Below, piece by piece: positions 55,393 through 63,441 of a stretch of 64,000 bases of DNA. The position numbers were made by a program, and so were the translations under genes. The notes beneath the pieces are model-generated. The model did not search any database and had not been told where the DNA came from. It saw only the letters and a program-made list of their open reading frames with translations. The first letter of the stretch is position 1; every line of letters begins with the position of its first letter. The DNA is taken from contig CBDFFP010000001.1 in the NCBI GenBank assembly GCA_965246855.1, positions 62,001 through 126,000 of the forward strand, read 5' to 3'. This DNA is from UBA1952 sp965246855 (lineage in GTDB: Bacteria; Bacteroidota; Bacteroidia; Chitinophagales; Chitinophagaceae).

Positions 55393-58300
55393 CTACTTTT
55401 TCACCAGCTTAGTATTCGCGTTCAAGAGCTTTTCAATCTGCGAAAGGCGGGCTTCCACATCGGTGCTGCGGCTGTTCAGCGCGCTGTTATCCGCTTTCAG
55501 GCTTGCGTTGCTGTTTTTCAGGGCTTCGTTTTCCGCCTTCAATTCTTTAATCGCTTCCACCAAAACCGGCACCACGTTTTGGTAGGCTACGGACTTCATA
55601 CCGTTCGCATCAGTGGTTACCAGTTCGGGGAAAATGGCTTCCACTTCCTGCGCTACAAAACCAATTTGCTGCGCGTCGCCTTTGTTCAGGTTGGCGTTCC
55701 ACTGATAGCGGTAGCCGTTAAGGCGCAGCACTTTGTCTAAGCTGTTTTCCAGAGGTTTGATGTTGCGTTTCAGGCGGCGGTCAGAGCTTTGGGTAAGCGT
55801 ACCGGACAAGGTAGCGTTGCCGCTTTTAAAGACGGTGAACGCATCGCTGCGCGCAACAGAGGCAATGCCGTTGCCGATAACAAAAAGGCGGTCGGTAGAG
55901 ACAGAACTGGTGGTGCTTGCCGGGCTGTAGTTGGTGGTGAACATGCCGATGGCCGTTTCGCCGTAGGAAAGCGCGCCGGTTTGGTTGCCCATCGCCGTGG
56001 CGTAATTGCCCGGCGCATTGGTGAAGTTGCCCAGAGCGGTGGAATAATTACCGCCTGCACCGCTTCCATTGCCTAAAGCAACAGACGCAATGCCGCCTGC
56101 CACCGTGTTCAGGCCAATAGCGACCGCGTTTGTGCCGCTGGCAAAAGTGCCGCTTCCGATAGCGGTACCATACCAGCCGGTAGCTCTGGCATCATAGCCA
56201 AGCGCCACAGAGTAATCGCCGAGGTCGGCATCGTCCCACTGCGTACCCGATACCATTCCCGCGCGGAAGGCCGCTTTGCGGGGATTGAAGAACATCCTTG
56301 TGCCCCCGCCGCTGATTTCGGCGGTTGCGCCGCTGCCGTAGGTTCCGGTTACCAGCAGGCCATCATTTCCAATCACTTTCACCGCGCCGCTGCTGGCCGT
56401 GATGGTGCGGCCCGCGCCGCTGCCGCCGTAGTTGTAAGCCGCGTTCAGGTTGCCGCCAATGCCCGTTCCGCCACCTGAAATGGTTTGCCAGCTTGCAAGG
56501 CCGTTTGCGTCCGAAGTCAGCACTTTATTCAGCCCCTGCGTGCCGTCGGTGATTTTGATTTTGCCACTCATCTCCAGTGCGGTCGTTGCGCCGGTGTTGT
56601 TTTCAATCAGCATGGCAGGCGTGGTGTTGATGCCGCCTTTCAGGTAGATGCCCCGGCCATTGGTAGCGCGGGCAAACAGCGCGTCGCCGTAAACAGAAAC
56701 CGCGTTGATGGCTTTGGAGCCGGTGCAGACATCACAGCCTGCCGGGTTGCCGCTGAGGCCGTTTTCCGAAACATTCAGTACGCTCATGTATCCTGCTGTG
56801 CCGCCTCTAATGGCCGCTACGCTGCCCATAGAGAGATTCTTGGTTACTTCCAAAACGCCGGAAGTGGTAGCAGAAGTTGTTCCCAACAGCACCATGCCGG
56901 AGTTGTTGTTGGAAATGTCCGCGCCGTTCAGCGTCCAGTAGTTCGTTCCGCTGCCGGGTGCGTTTACCCAGCTTGCCGTACCATTGGTGTCATTCGCCAT
57001 GAGGAATTTTCCGTTGGCAGCGCCGGTGGTTTTCAGCTTCACCGCGCCTTGCGCATACAAGGCCGTTCCCGCGCCGGTAGCCACGCCCCGCAACGCTGTG
57101 CCGGTAGCGGTGGTTGCATTCACCGCAACTGCCGTGTTATTAGTTCCTTCCACCGCCGCCGTCGTGCCGGTAGAGGTAATGGAGAATACACCATTGGTGC
57201 CGGACGAAGAACTACCGGAATAAGGCAGCGCAAAAGTGGGCAGGTTGATAGCCTGTGCCGAAGTACCAGTCAGGGAAAGTTGGTTGCCGGTCAGTACCAG
57301 ATTCTGAATCTCGTTGGTGGCGCTGTTGTCGGTAGCAGTGATGACGTTGCTGCCCGAAATGCTGATGCCGCTACCAGCGGTGTAGGTAGTGCTGCCGCTT
57401 CCTGCAAAAGCCGCTGCATTGCGTTTGCGCAAAACGCCGTTTGCATCCACGGTCATTACGCTGTCGGTAGCTGTGCCTGCACCCAATGTATCCACGCGCA
57501 TTGTGCCTTTCACGTGTAGGGTTTGTTGGGGCGTGGTGGTTCCGATGCCTACTTTGGTGTTGGTAGTTGCGTTGTTCACGCCGGCAATGCTGCCCAGCAC
57601 CATGCTGTTGGAAGCATCCACCCGCGCCAGGGCACCGATGGCCGTTGCATTGATGAGCGCACCGCTGTTTACATCTGCATAAGCGCCCACCACCGTGTTA
57701 TTGCTGCCACTGGTGTTTTGAAGAAGGGCATTCCTTCCCACCGCCGTGTTTTGACTGCCCGATATGTTCTGCTGAAGCGCGTAGCTTCCGGTCGCGGTAT
57801 TGCTGGAGCCACCGGTATTCGCGTTCAATGCCTGATGGCCACTGGCAATGTTAGCAGTTCCGGTGGTGATTGCATGTAGCGCGCCAGCGCCGAAAGCCGC
57901 ATTTTGCCCGGTAGCATCAATTCCACCCGAAGGCTGGTTGTTCACCCGAAAGCGCAAAGGCTGGGCATCCGTTGTGCCGATGAAATTGCTGGCCGTTGTG
58001 CCCGCGTTGCCTGTAAGTCCCCAATTGGTGCCACCCCCAACTATAAAAGCCGCCGCACTGCGCTTGCGCAAAACGCCAGCCGCATCTACCGTTACGATGC
58101 TGTCCGTTGCGCCGCCGCTTTTCAAGGTGTCAATCATTACCTGACCGTTTACATGTAGCCGCTGCTTCGGCTTGGTTGCGCCGATGCCCACGCGGGTGTT
58201 CTCATAGATACCGAGGAAGGGTGCATAATTTGAGCCAAGCACAAGGCTGTAGGAGGTGTCCACTATTGCACTTGCACCAATAGCAGTGGCAAAAGTGAGC

Positions 58301-59049
58301 GCCGTGTCACCAACGCCTGCATCCACACCAATAGCCGTATTATGATCGCCGTTTCTGTTGTCGTATAGAGAATGGTAGCCCAACGCCGTGTTGTAGCTTC
58401 CGCTATTGTTGCGGGTAAGTGTAGTAGATCCGATGCCCGTGTTGTAGTTCCCGGAGATATTGTTGATGAGCGCGCCGGTTCCATTGGCCGTGTTGCTGAT
58501 GCCCGATTGGTTGCGTCGCAGGGCTTCGCTGCCGGTAGCGGTGTTGGCGCTTCCCGCATTGTCAAACAAAGCCCAGAAACCAATGGCCGTGTTGGCCGTT
58601 TGCGTAAGAGAAGAATTTAGCGCCTGATACCCAAAGGACGTATTGTAGGAGGACGTTCCGTTAGACTTCAGCGGGTCTATAAACCCTGCCGTGCGGTTTC
58701 GCACCCGCAAGCGCAGTGGCTGATCGTCGGTCGTCCCAAGAAAGTCATTGGCCGTTGTTCCAGCGTTGCCTCTCAGGCTCCACGCGGGAATAAGCATTTT
58801 TATCCATGCGCCATTGTAGAGCATGAGGGAAAGACTATCGGTATCATACACCACCAGTCCGGCAGCAGGTGAGGCAATGGCGCGGCGCTGAACGGAGGTC
58901 ATGCGCGGCGGCAAAAGACCTCGCGTGGTAGAGGTAACATCCACCGCCGCACTCGGGTGGGGCGTGGTAGTTCCAAAACCAATTTGCGCCTGCGCCGTGT
59001 CGGCAGTCAATGCTGTCAGGAGGGTTAGGAGAAGGAGAAGCCGTTTCAT
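55393..59049 (-). CDS. Giant surface protein with YadA-like head repeats and S74 intramolecular chaperone end
   Basis: 1218 residues. Signal peptide MKRLLLLLTLLTALTADTA. Then IGFGTTTPHPSAAVDVTSTT, a start common to Bacteroidota tail-fibre-domain proteins. Several hundred residues are imperfect roughly 22-residue repeats (NTAIGFWALFDNAGSANTAT-like, each with N-T-A-x-G and A-L-x-x-N), as in trimeric adhesin heads. Larger blocks with TTANDFLGTTDDQPLRLRV and QRLHVNGQVMIDTLKSGGAT recur three times. S74 chaperone domain from about 1088: SSDRRLKRNIKPLENSLDKV and QIGFVAQEVEAIFPELV. A coiled coil ends the protein (KELKAENEALKNSNASLK). A trimeric surface fibre is predicted (inference). Confidence 0.9.
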   Translation of the reverse strand: MKRLLLLLTLLTALTADTAQAQIGFGTTTPHPSAAVDVTSTTRGLLPPRMTSVQRRAIASPAAGLVVYDTDSLSLMLYNGAWIKMLIPAWSLRGNAGTTANDFLGTTDDQPLRLRVRNRTAGFIDPLKSNGTSSYNTSFGYQALNSSLTQTANTAIGFWALFDNAGSANTATGSEALRRNQSGISNTANGTGALINNISGNYNTGIGSTTLTRNNSGSYNTALGYHSLYDNRNGDHNTAIGVDAGVGDTALTFATAIGASAIVDTSYSLVLGSNYAPFLGIYENTRVGIGATKPKQRLHVNGQVMIDTLKSGGATDSIVTVDAAGVLRKRSAAAFIVGGGTNWGLTGNAGTTASNFIGTTDAQPLRFRVNNQPSGGIDATGQNAAFGAGALHAITTGTANIASGHQALNANTGGSSNTATGSYALQQNISGSQNTAVGRNALLQNTSGSNNTVVGAYADVNSGALINATAIGALARVDASNSMVLGSIAGVNNATTNTKVGIGTTTPQQTLHVKGTMRVDTLGAGTATDSVMTVDANGVLRKRNAAAFAGSGSTTYTAGSGISISGSNVITATDNSATNEIQNLVLTGNQLSLTGTSAQAINLPTFALPYSGSSSSGTNGVFSITSTGTTAAVEGTNNTAVAVNATTATGTALRGVATGAGTALYAQGAVKLKTTGAANGKFLMANDTNGTASWVNAPGSGTNYWTLNGADISNNNSGMVLLGTTSATTSGVLEVTKNLSMGSVAAIRGGTAGYMSVLNVSENGLSGNPAGCDVCTGSKAINAVSVYGDALFARATNGRGIYLKGGINTTPAMLIENNTGATTALEMSGKIKITDGTQGLNKVLTSDANGLASWQTISGGGTGIGGNLNAAYNYGGSGAGRTITASSGAVKVIGNDGLLVTGTYGSGATAEISGGGTRMFFNPRKAAFRAGMVSGTQWDDADLGDYSVALGYDARATGWYGTAIGSGTFASGTNAVAIGLNTVAGGIASVALGNGSGAGGNYSTALGNFTNAPGNYATAMGNQTGALSYGETAIGMFTTNYSPASTTSSVSTDRLFVIGNGIASVARSDAFTVFKSGNATLSGTLTQSSDRRLKRNIKPLENSLDKVLRLNGYRYQWNANLNKGDAQQIGFVAQEVEAIFPELVTTDANGMKSVAYQNVVPVLVEAIKELKAENEALKNSNASLKADNSALNSRSTDVEARLSQIEKLLNANTKLVKK

Positions 59050-59250
59050 CTTCGGGGTGTTTTTGAAAGGAATAAGGATACCTAAAACACAAACCTAATA
59101 TCCTGAAACAGCGGTCTTCAGTGCATTTGAGCCTACGCTATGATTTTTTGAGGGAACGCGGGATTTTAGGAAAATCAGCGAAACAATAGCAAAAGAAAAT
59201 CCCTCTTGAAGATTATCAAGAGGGATTGACGCTGTATTCGCTCCGGCTTT

Positions 59251-60969
59251 TTACTCCTTTACAAACCGGCGCGTTTCCACCGCGTTCTCGTTGGCAATTT
59301 GCAGCAAATACACACCCGCAGAAAGCGTTTGAGTGTTCAGCGTCACATCTTTTCCGGTGGTTTGTTGCGAAAGATAAATCTTGCGGCCCATGACGTCTAA
59401 AACCTGAACGCGGGTACTGACCGAAGGCAGATTCTGAACCGTCAAAACGGCTGTGGCCGGATTCGGGAACATTTTTACGTCCGCGAAAGCAGAAACATCG
59501 CGCACAGCAGTGGCATAAACGGGATTGTCATAGAGGCGAATAGCCGTATCTGCCGTTTCCTGCACACTTGCAAGGCTGATGTTTGAACAGGCACCGCCGG
59601 GCGCTACCACGAGTGCAAAGGCTACTTTATAGCTGCTGCCCGGCATCATGTGAAACGGCGCAGAAGAAAGAATAAAACGGCGGTCGCCGGGCGGGTTATT
59701 GCTGCAACATTCCGACCAGCCTGGAGCCACTGCCGGGTCGCCGGTAAATACCGTTGTGGTTGCCGGGCCAGAACCATAGCCTACTGTTGTTACATTGCAA
59801 ACACCTGTGAAGTCGTTTGTGAAAGGCTGTCCGAATCGGTTGTATCCGCTCATGTAGCGATAGAATTCCAAGCCTGTTTGTGGGTCTTGAAGCCCTACCG
59901 GTGTACCAGGTCCTTGAGAATAATAAGTAAAAGCGCCTGTAGGTACGCGGCTTGTTCCCACATCACCCACTGTTTCCAACAAAACAACCCCTGCAACAGG
60001 CGGATTTGCGCCATAATGAGAAGCTGCTCCGTTCCCATCTGTATCTCTCGCGTTATAGATATAACCCATCCGGTGGCTGGAATCAAAGCCAATATAATCG
60101 TCATTCCCATAGCCTAAATCCATATCCGCCCAGATGCTCACCTTGGCAGAATCCAGATGATATGCGCCCCGGTTGAAAACTTTGTATTCATAGAACTGGA
60201 TGTTATCCACAATCGGGTTCCGCACATAGGCATAGGCCGAAAGCTGAATTTCCATTCCGATTCCCTTGGTATTCGTTTGCGACTTCTGCCCGGCCATATC
60301 GTTATAGACCGCCCACAGCATTTGCGTCCCTTTAATTCGCGGGTAGTCGCCCATCAGATAGTTGTATTTTCCATCGCCGTCCACATCTACAAAAGGCGCA
60401 TAGTCGCGGGTCGTAGTGGAGAGCATCGGGATGGCACGTCCAGCCTTTCCTGCGGCAGATGCGGAACCTTTGGCAGGCCAGGCTTTCAAGTCAGCAAAGT
60501 TGGCACCACTCAAGGCAGCAGCAAGGGCTGCTGGATTTCCGCCGCCAATGCTGTTGAAAATGGCCCGGAAGCTATCTATAGTGGTGCTGCGAATGTTCCA
60601 GATGCGCTCCCAAAGATTGGTTGTGGCCGTGTCGGAAGTATTACTCATGTTCAGTGGGCCTGTCCAGAGGTCGCGGGCACCACTGGAATTATAGGTAGTG
60701 GCTACAGCCACTACCGTATCCCCGGGAATTTTTCCGGCGATCCAAACAGCAGAGGCATATCCTGCATTTTTACCACTTCCTTTGGGGTACTCACATTCGG
60801 CAGAACTTGTTGTTGGGTCATACCACATGCTGCCAAGCGTATTTACGGAAGCCCGGATGTTATTGGCCTCCAGATACGCTTTTTGGTAAGGAAAGGTCGT
60901 TTGTGCAAGACCGGTAAGCGAGGAAATTAAACCAACACCGACCGCGAGGAGAATTTGGGAGCGTCTCAT
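59251..60969 (-). CDS. Secreted protein with T9SS sorting domain
   Basis: 572 residues. Signal peptide SQILLAVGVGLISSLTGLAQ. The mature protein is beta-rich with repeated Asp-rich segments: YAPFVDVDGDGKYNYLMGDY (calcium-loop-like DVDGDGKY), ADMDLGYGNDDYIGFDSS and RDTDGNGAASHYG. The C-terminus MFPNPATAVLTVQNLP through GVYLLQIANENAVETRRFV is a type A T9SS domain. Similar large proteins occur in Bacteroidota, often with the pattern YGNDDYIG, but no function is assigned. Calcium-stabilised extracellular beta structure is inferred. Confidence 0.87.
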   Translation of the reverse strand: MRRSQILLAVGVGLISSLTGLAQTTFPYQKAYLEANNIRASVNTLGSMWYDPTTSSAECEYPKGSGKNAGYASAVWIAGKIPGDTVVAVATTYNSSGARDLWTGPLNMSNTSDTATTNLWERIWNIRSTTIDSFRAIFNSIGGGNPAALAAALSGANFADLKAWPAKGSASAAGKAGRAIPMLSTTTRDYAPFVDVDGDGKYNYLMGDYPRIKGTQMLWAVYNDMAGQKSQTNTKGIGMEIQLSAYAYVRNPIVDNIQFYEYKVFNRGAYHLDSAKVSIWADMDLGYGNDDYIGFDSSHRMGYIYNARDTDGNGAASHYGANPPVAGVVLLETVGDVGTSRVPTGAFTYYSQGPGTPVGLQDPQTGLEFYRYMSGYNRFGQPFTNDFTGVCNVTTVGYGSGPATTTVFTGDPAVAPGWSECCSNNPPGDRRFILSSAPFHMMPGSSYKVAFALVVAPGGACSNISLASVQETADTAIRLYDNPVYATAVRDVSAFADVKMFPNPATAVLTVQNLPSVSTRVQVLDVMGRKIYLSQQTTGKDVTLNTQTLSAGVYLLQIANENAVETRRFVKE

Positions 60970-61111
60970 GGTTGTAAAAGTTTTTGGGGGTTGTTAAAGC
61001 GGGATAAATATAGAACACCTTTTTCTTAGAAAGAAATACGCGGCGAAAATATTTTTGGGAAGAGCGGAACGGTTTTATTTATACCCCCGTCAAAATCCAA
61101 TTATTCCGGCT

Positions 61112-61906
61112 ATGTATCCCACTTTGTTGCTGCTCGCCGTCGTTGCGGCGGCTTTTCTCCTTTTTCGTTTCTGGAACCGCCGCCCGCAGGGAAATACCCG
61201 CAACCTGACGCCACGCCGCGCGCATAGATTGCTGCTTCGAGTTCGTTTTTACAAGGTCCTTCCGCCCACCCGGCAGGAAGCGTTTCGCAGCCGCGTCATT
61301 GGCTTTCTCAACACCGTTTCCATTACGCCTGCGCAAGGTGTAAAGCTCAAAATGCTGGATCGCATTTACGTTGCTGCTGCCGCCATCATTCCCGTTTTTC
61401 ACAAGCCCGACTGGGAATACACCAATCTCGATACAGTGGTCGTTCGGGCTGGCAATTTCAGCAAGGATTTTAAAGGCGAAGCCCAAGACGAAAACGTGCT
61501 GGGAATGGTGGGCGACGGAGCCATGCACCGCATGATGGTTATTAGCCTTCACGCTTTGCGCACGGGTTTTGAGCAACAAGGACGCGGCAACACGGCCATC
61601 CACGAATTCGTTCACCTCATAGACAAAACCGACGGCGCGGTAGACGGTGTGCCGGAAGCCCTTTTGCCTCAAAGCCTCGCCGGCTTATGGCTTCAACATA
61701 TGCAGGAAGCCATCAACGACATTCGCACCGGCAAAGACCGCGACCTCAACGACTATGGCGGACGCAACGAAGCCGAATTTCTGGCCGTTATTTCAGAATA
61801 CTATTTCCAGCGCCCGGAATATTTGAAAGCATCACACCCGGAATTGTTTGGGATGCTGGAGCACATGTACGGGACGGTAGATTCGGAGACTAAAGTCAGA
61901 AGATAA
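61112..61906 (+). CDS. MtfA-family zinc peptidase (M90)
   Basis: 264 residues. One N-terminal membrane helix YPTLLLLAVVAAAFLLFRFW. The catalytic motif is NTAIHEFVHLIDKTDGAVDG (HExxH) with the downstream Glu in EAEFLAVISEYYFQRPEYL. In Escherichia coli MtfA regulates glucose uptake by binding Mlc; here the extra membrane anchor suggests a different context. Start at ATG 61112 precedes the helix; an upstream frame to 61055 is not conserved. Monocistronic; no promoter consensus found upstream. Confidence 0.9.
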   Translation: MYPTLLLLAVVAAAFLLFRFWNRRPQGNTRNLTPRRAHRLLLRVRFYKVLPPTRQEAFRSRVIGFLNTVSITPAQGVKLKMLDRIYVAAAAIIPVFHKPDWEYTNLDTVVVRAGNFSKDFKGEAQDENVLGMVGDGAMHRMMVISLHALRTGFEQQGRGNTAIHEFVHLIDKTDGAVDGVPEALLPQSLAGLWLQHMQEAINDIRTGKDRDLNDYGGRNEAEFLAVISEYYFQRPEYLKASHPELFGMLEHMYGTVDSETKVRR

Positions 61907-62073
61907 AGGCAGGTTGTAGGTGCGCATTCTTATGCTTGCCCTGTAAACATGCAGATGTAGGGACGCGCGATGAAGAGGCACGTGCTCCTTAAGAATAGCA
62001 AAGAAAATGTCGGAAACCAGTTTCGCGAATTTTATCTATTTAAGAGACCGGCTCTGATCTGGCACAAGTGCCC

Positions 62074-63066
62074 TCATACCATTTCCTCCGCAAAACGCGC
62101 GCGCAAAAGTCCTTCCAAAATCGCTTCAATCTCCGCTGCTGTGTCTGCCGTTACCAACTTCATCCGCCACTCCTTCATGTGGGGAATGCCGCGCAGATAG
62201 TTGGCATAATGGCGGCGCATTTCCAGTACGCCAAGTTTCTCGCCTTTCCATTCCACCGAACCGGCAAGGTGCTTTCTGCAAGCGGCAAGGCGCTCTTCCA
62301 ACGTCGGCGGTGGCAGGTGATTTCCCGTTTCGCGGAAATGTTTGATTTCCCGGAAAATCCAGGGATAACCAATGGCCGCGCGGCCAATCATCACGCCGTC
62401 CACACCGTAACGCTCTTTGTATTCCAGCGCCTTTTCGGGAGAATCAATATCGCCGTTGCCGAAAATCGGAATGTGGATGCGCGGGTTGTTTTTCACTTTC
62501 GCAATCAGCGTCCAGTCGGCCTCGCCTTTGTAGAGCTGCGCCCGCGTGCGCCCATGAATCGTGAGCGCTTTGATGCCTTCATCCTGTAAACGCTCCGCCA
62601 CTTCTTCCACGTTCTTAGAGTCTTCGTCCCAGCCGAGGCGGGTTTTCACCGTTACCGGCAGCGTCGTGCGGCGCACCACCGCGCGCGTCAGGCGCACCAT
62701 CGCGTCCAAGTCTTTCAGCACCGCCGCGCCCGCGCCTTTGCACACTACTTTCTTTACCGGACAGCCAAAGTTGATGTCCAGAATATCGGGGCCGGTGGTT
62801 TCAACAATTTCGGCGGAAAGGCCCATTGCTTCCTCATCGCCGCCAAAAATCTGAATGCCCACAGGCCGCTCTGCCGGAAAAATATCCAGCTTCTTCCGGC
62901 TCTTAATCGCGTCGCGAATGAGGCCCTCGGTGGAAATGAATTCGGTGTAAACAAGGTCTGCGCCATTCTCCTTGCATACCGCCCGGAACGGCGGGTCGCT
63001 CACGTCTTCCATCGGCGCCAGAAGAAGCGGGAAATGGGGCAACTGCACGGGGCCAATCTGAACCAT
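62074..63066 (-). CDS. dusB: tRNA-dihydrouridine synthase DusB-like
   Basis: 330 residues. FMN-binding barrel: LPHFPLLLAPMEDVSDPPFR, the catalytic Cys in DINFGCPVKKVVCKGAGAA, TVKTRLGWDEDS, LTIHGRTRAQLYKGEADW, IPIFGNGDIDSPEKALEY and GVMIGRAAIGYPWIFREI. It reduces uridine to dihydrouridine in tRNA. The start ATG at 63066 lies five bases after TATTTTTG (63072-63079), so the transcript is almost leaderless and the longer frame to 63192 is excluded. The region upstream holds a 10-bp tandem repeat and array H. Confidence 0.94.
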   Translation of the reverse strand: MVQIGPVQLPHFPLLLAPMEDVSDPPFRAVCKENGADLVYTEFISTEGLIRDAIKSRKKLDIFPAERPVGIQIFGGDEEAMGLSAEIVETTGPDILDINFGCPVKKVVCKGAGAAVLKDLDAMVRLTRAVVRRTTLPVTVKTRLGWDEDSKNVEEVAERLQDEGIKALTIHGRTRAQLYKGEADWTLIAKVKNNPRIHIPIFGNGDIDSPEKALEYKERYGVDGVMIGRAAIGYPWIFREIKHFRETGNHLPPPTLEERLAACRKHLAGSVEWKGEKLGVLEMRRHYANYLRGIPHMKEWRMKLVTADTAAEIEAILEGLLRARFAEEMV

Positions 63067-63071
63067 AGGGG

Positions 63072-63079
63072 CAAAAATA
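63072..63079 (-). promoter_or_regulatory. -7 promoter element adjacent to the dusB start
   Basis: Minus strand TATTTTTG ends five bases before the ATG, leaving almost no leader. Confidence 0.5.
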
Positions 63080-63093
63080 CGGAAGGCCAAGGG

Positions 63094-63130
63094 GGTTGGA
63101 TAAGGTTGGATAAGGTTGGATAAGGTTGGA
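63094..63130. repeat. 10-bp tandem repeat upstream of dusB
   Basis: GGTTGGATAA repeated 3.6 times without mismatch, directly upstream of the dusB -7 box where the -33 box would be. Confidence 0.9.
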
Positions 63131-63196
63131 GTGTTCTTCAAAAAATAAGCAAGGAGATACTTTTTGTGCAAAAACGACTCTTTTCTGTACAAAAAT

Positions 63197-63360
63197 CAAT
63201 GCAGAAGGGGCTACGATAAATATCGTAGCCCTTGTGTCAATGCAGAAACCGTTTCGCCGAATAGCGCAGCACTTTCCCCGATGCGGAAATGGCTTCAAAC
63301 GATATCGCAGCGCTTAAATCGATACAGAAGGAGTTTCAAACAATATCGGAGCGTCTGGGC
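63197..63360. repeat. Array H: four 41-bp (21+20) degenerate tandem units
   Basis: Units start at 63197, 63238, 63279 and 63320, 41 bases apart, anchored on CRATRCRGAA (CAATGCAGAA, CAATGCAGAA, CGATGCGGAA, CGATACAGAA). In units 3 and 4 each splits into a 21-base and a 20-base half that both begin CGAT or CAAT, so the basic rhythm is again about 21. It fills the gap between prfC and dusB, both leftward. Confidence 0.85.
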
Positions 63361-63441
63361 ATAGAATATCCGGCCCTCCGACTATTGCCCGAAAAGGAAA
63401 CCGCAGGACTTACCCGGTTTTGAAAAAAATATTCAACGGCG

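Noticed and set aside
488..63360. Possibility that the tandem arrays are CRISPR arrays
   Set aside because: Units are contiguous with no spacers, diverged rather than identical, and there are no cas genes in the window.
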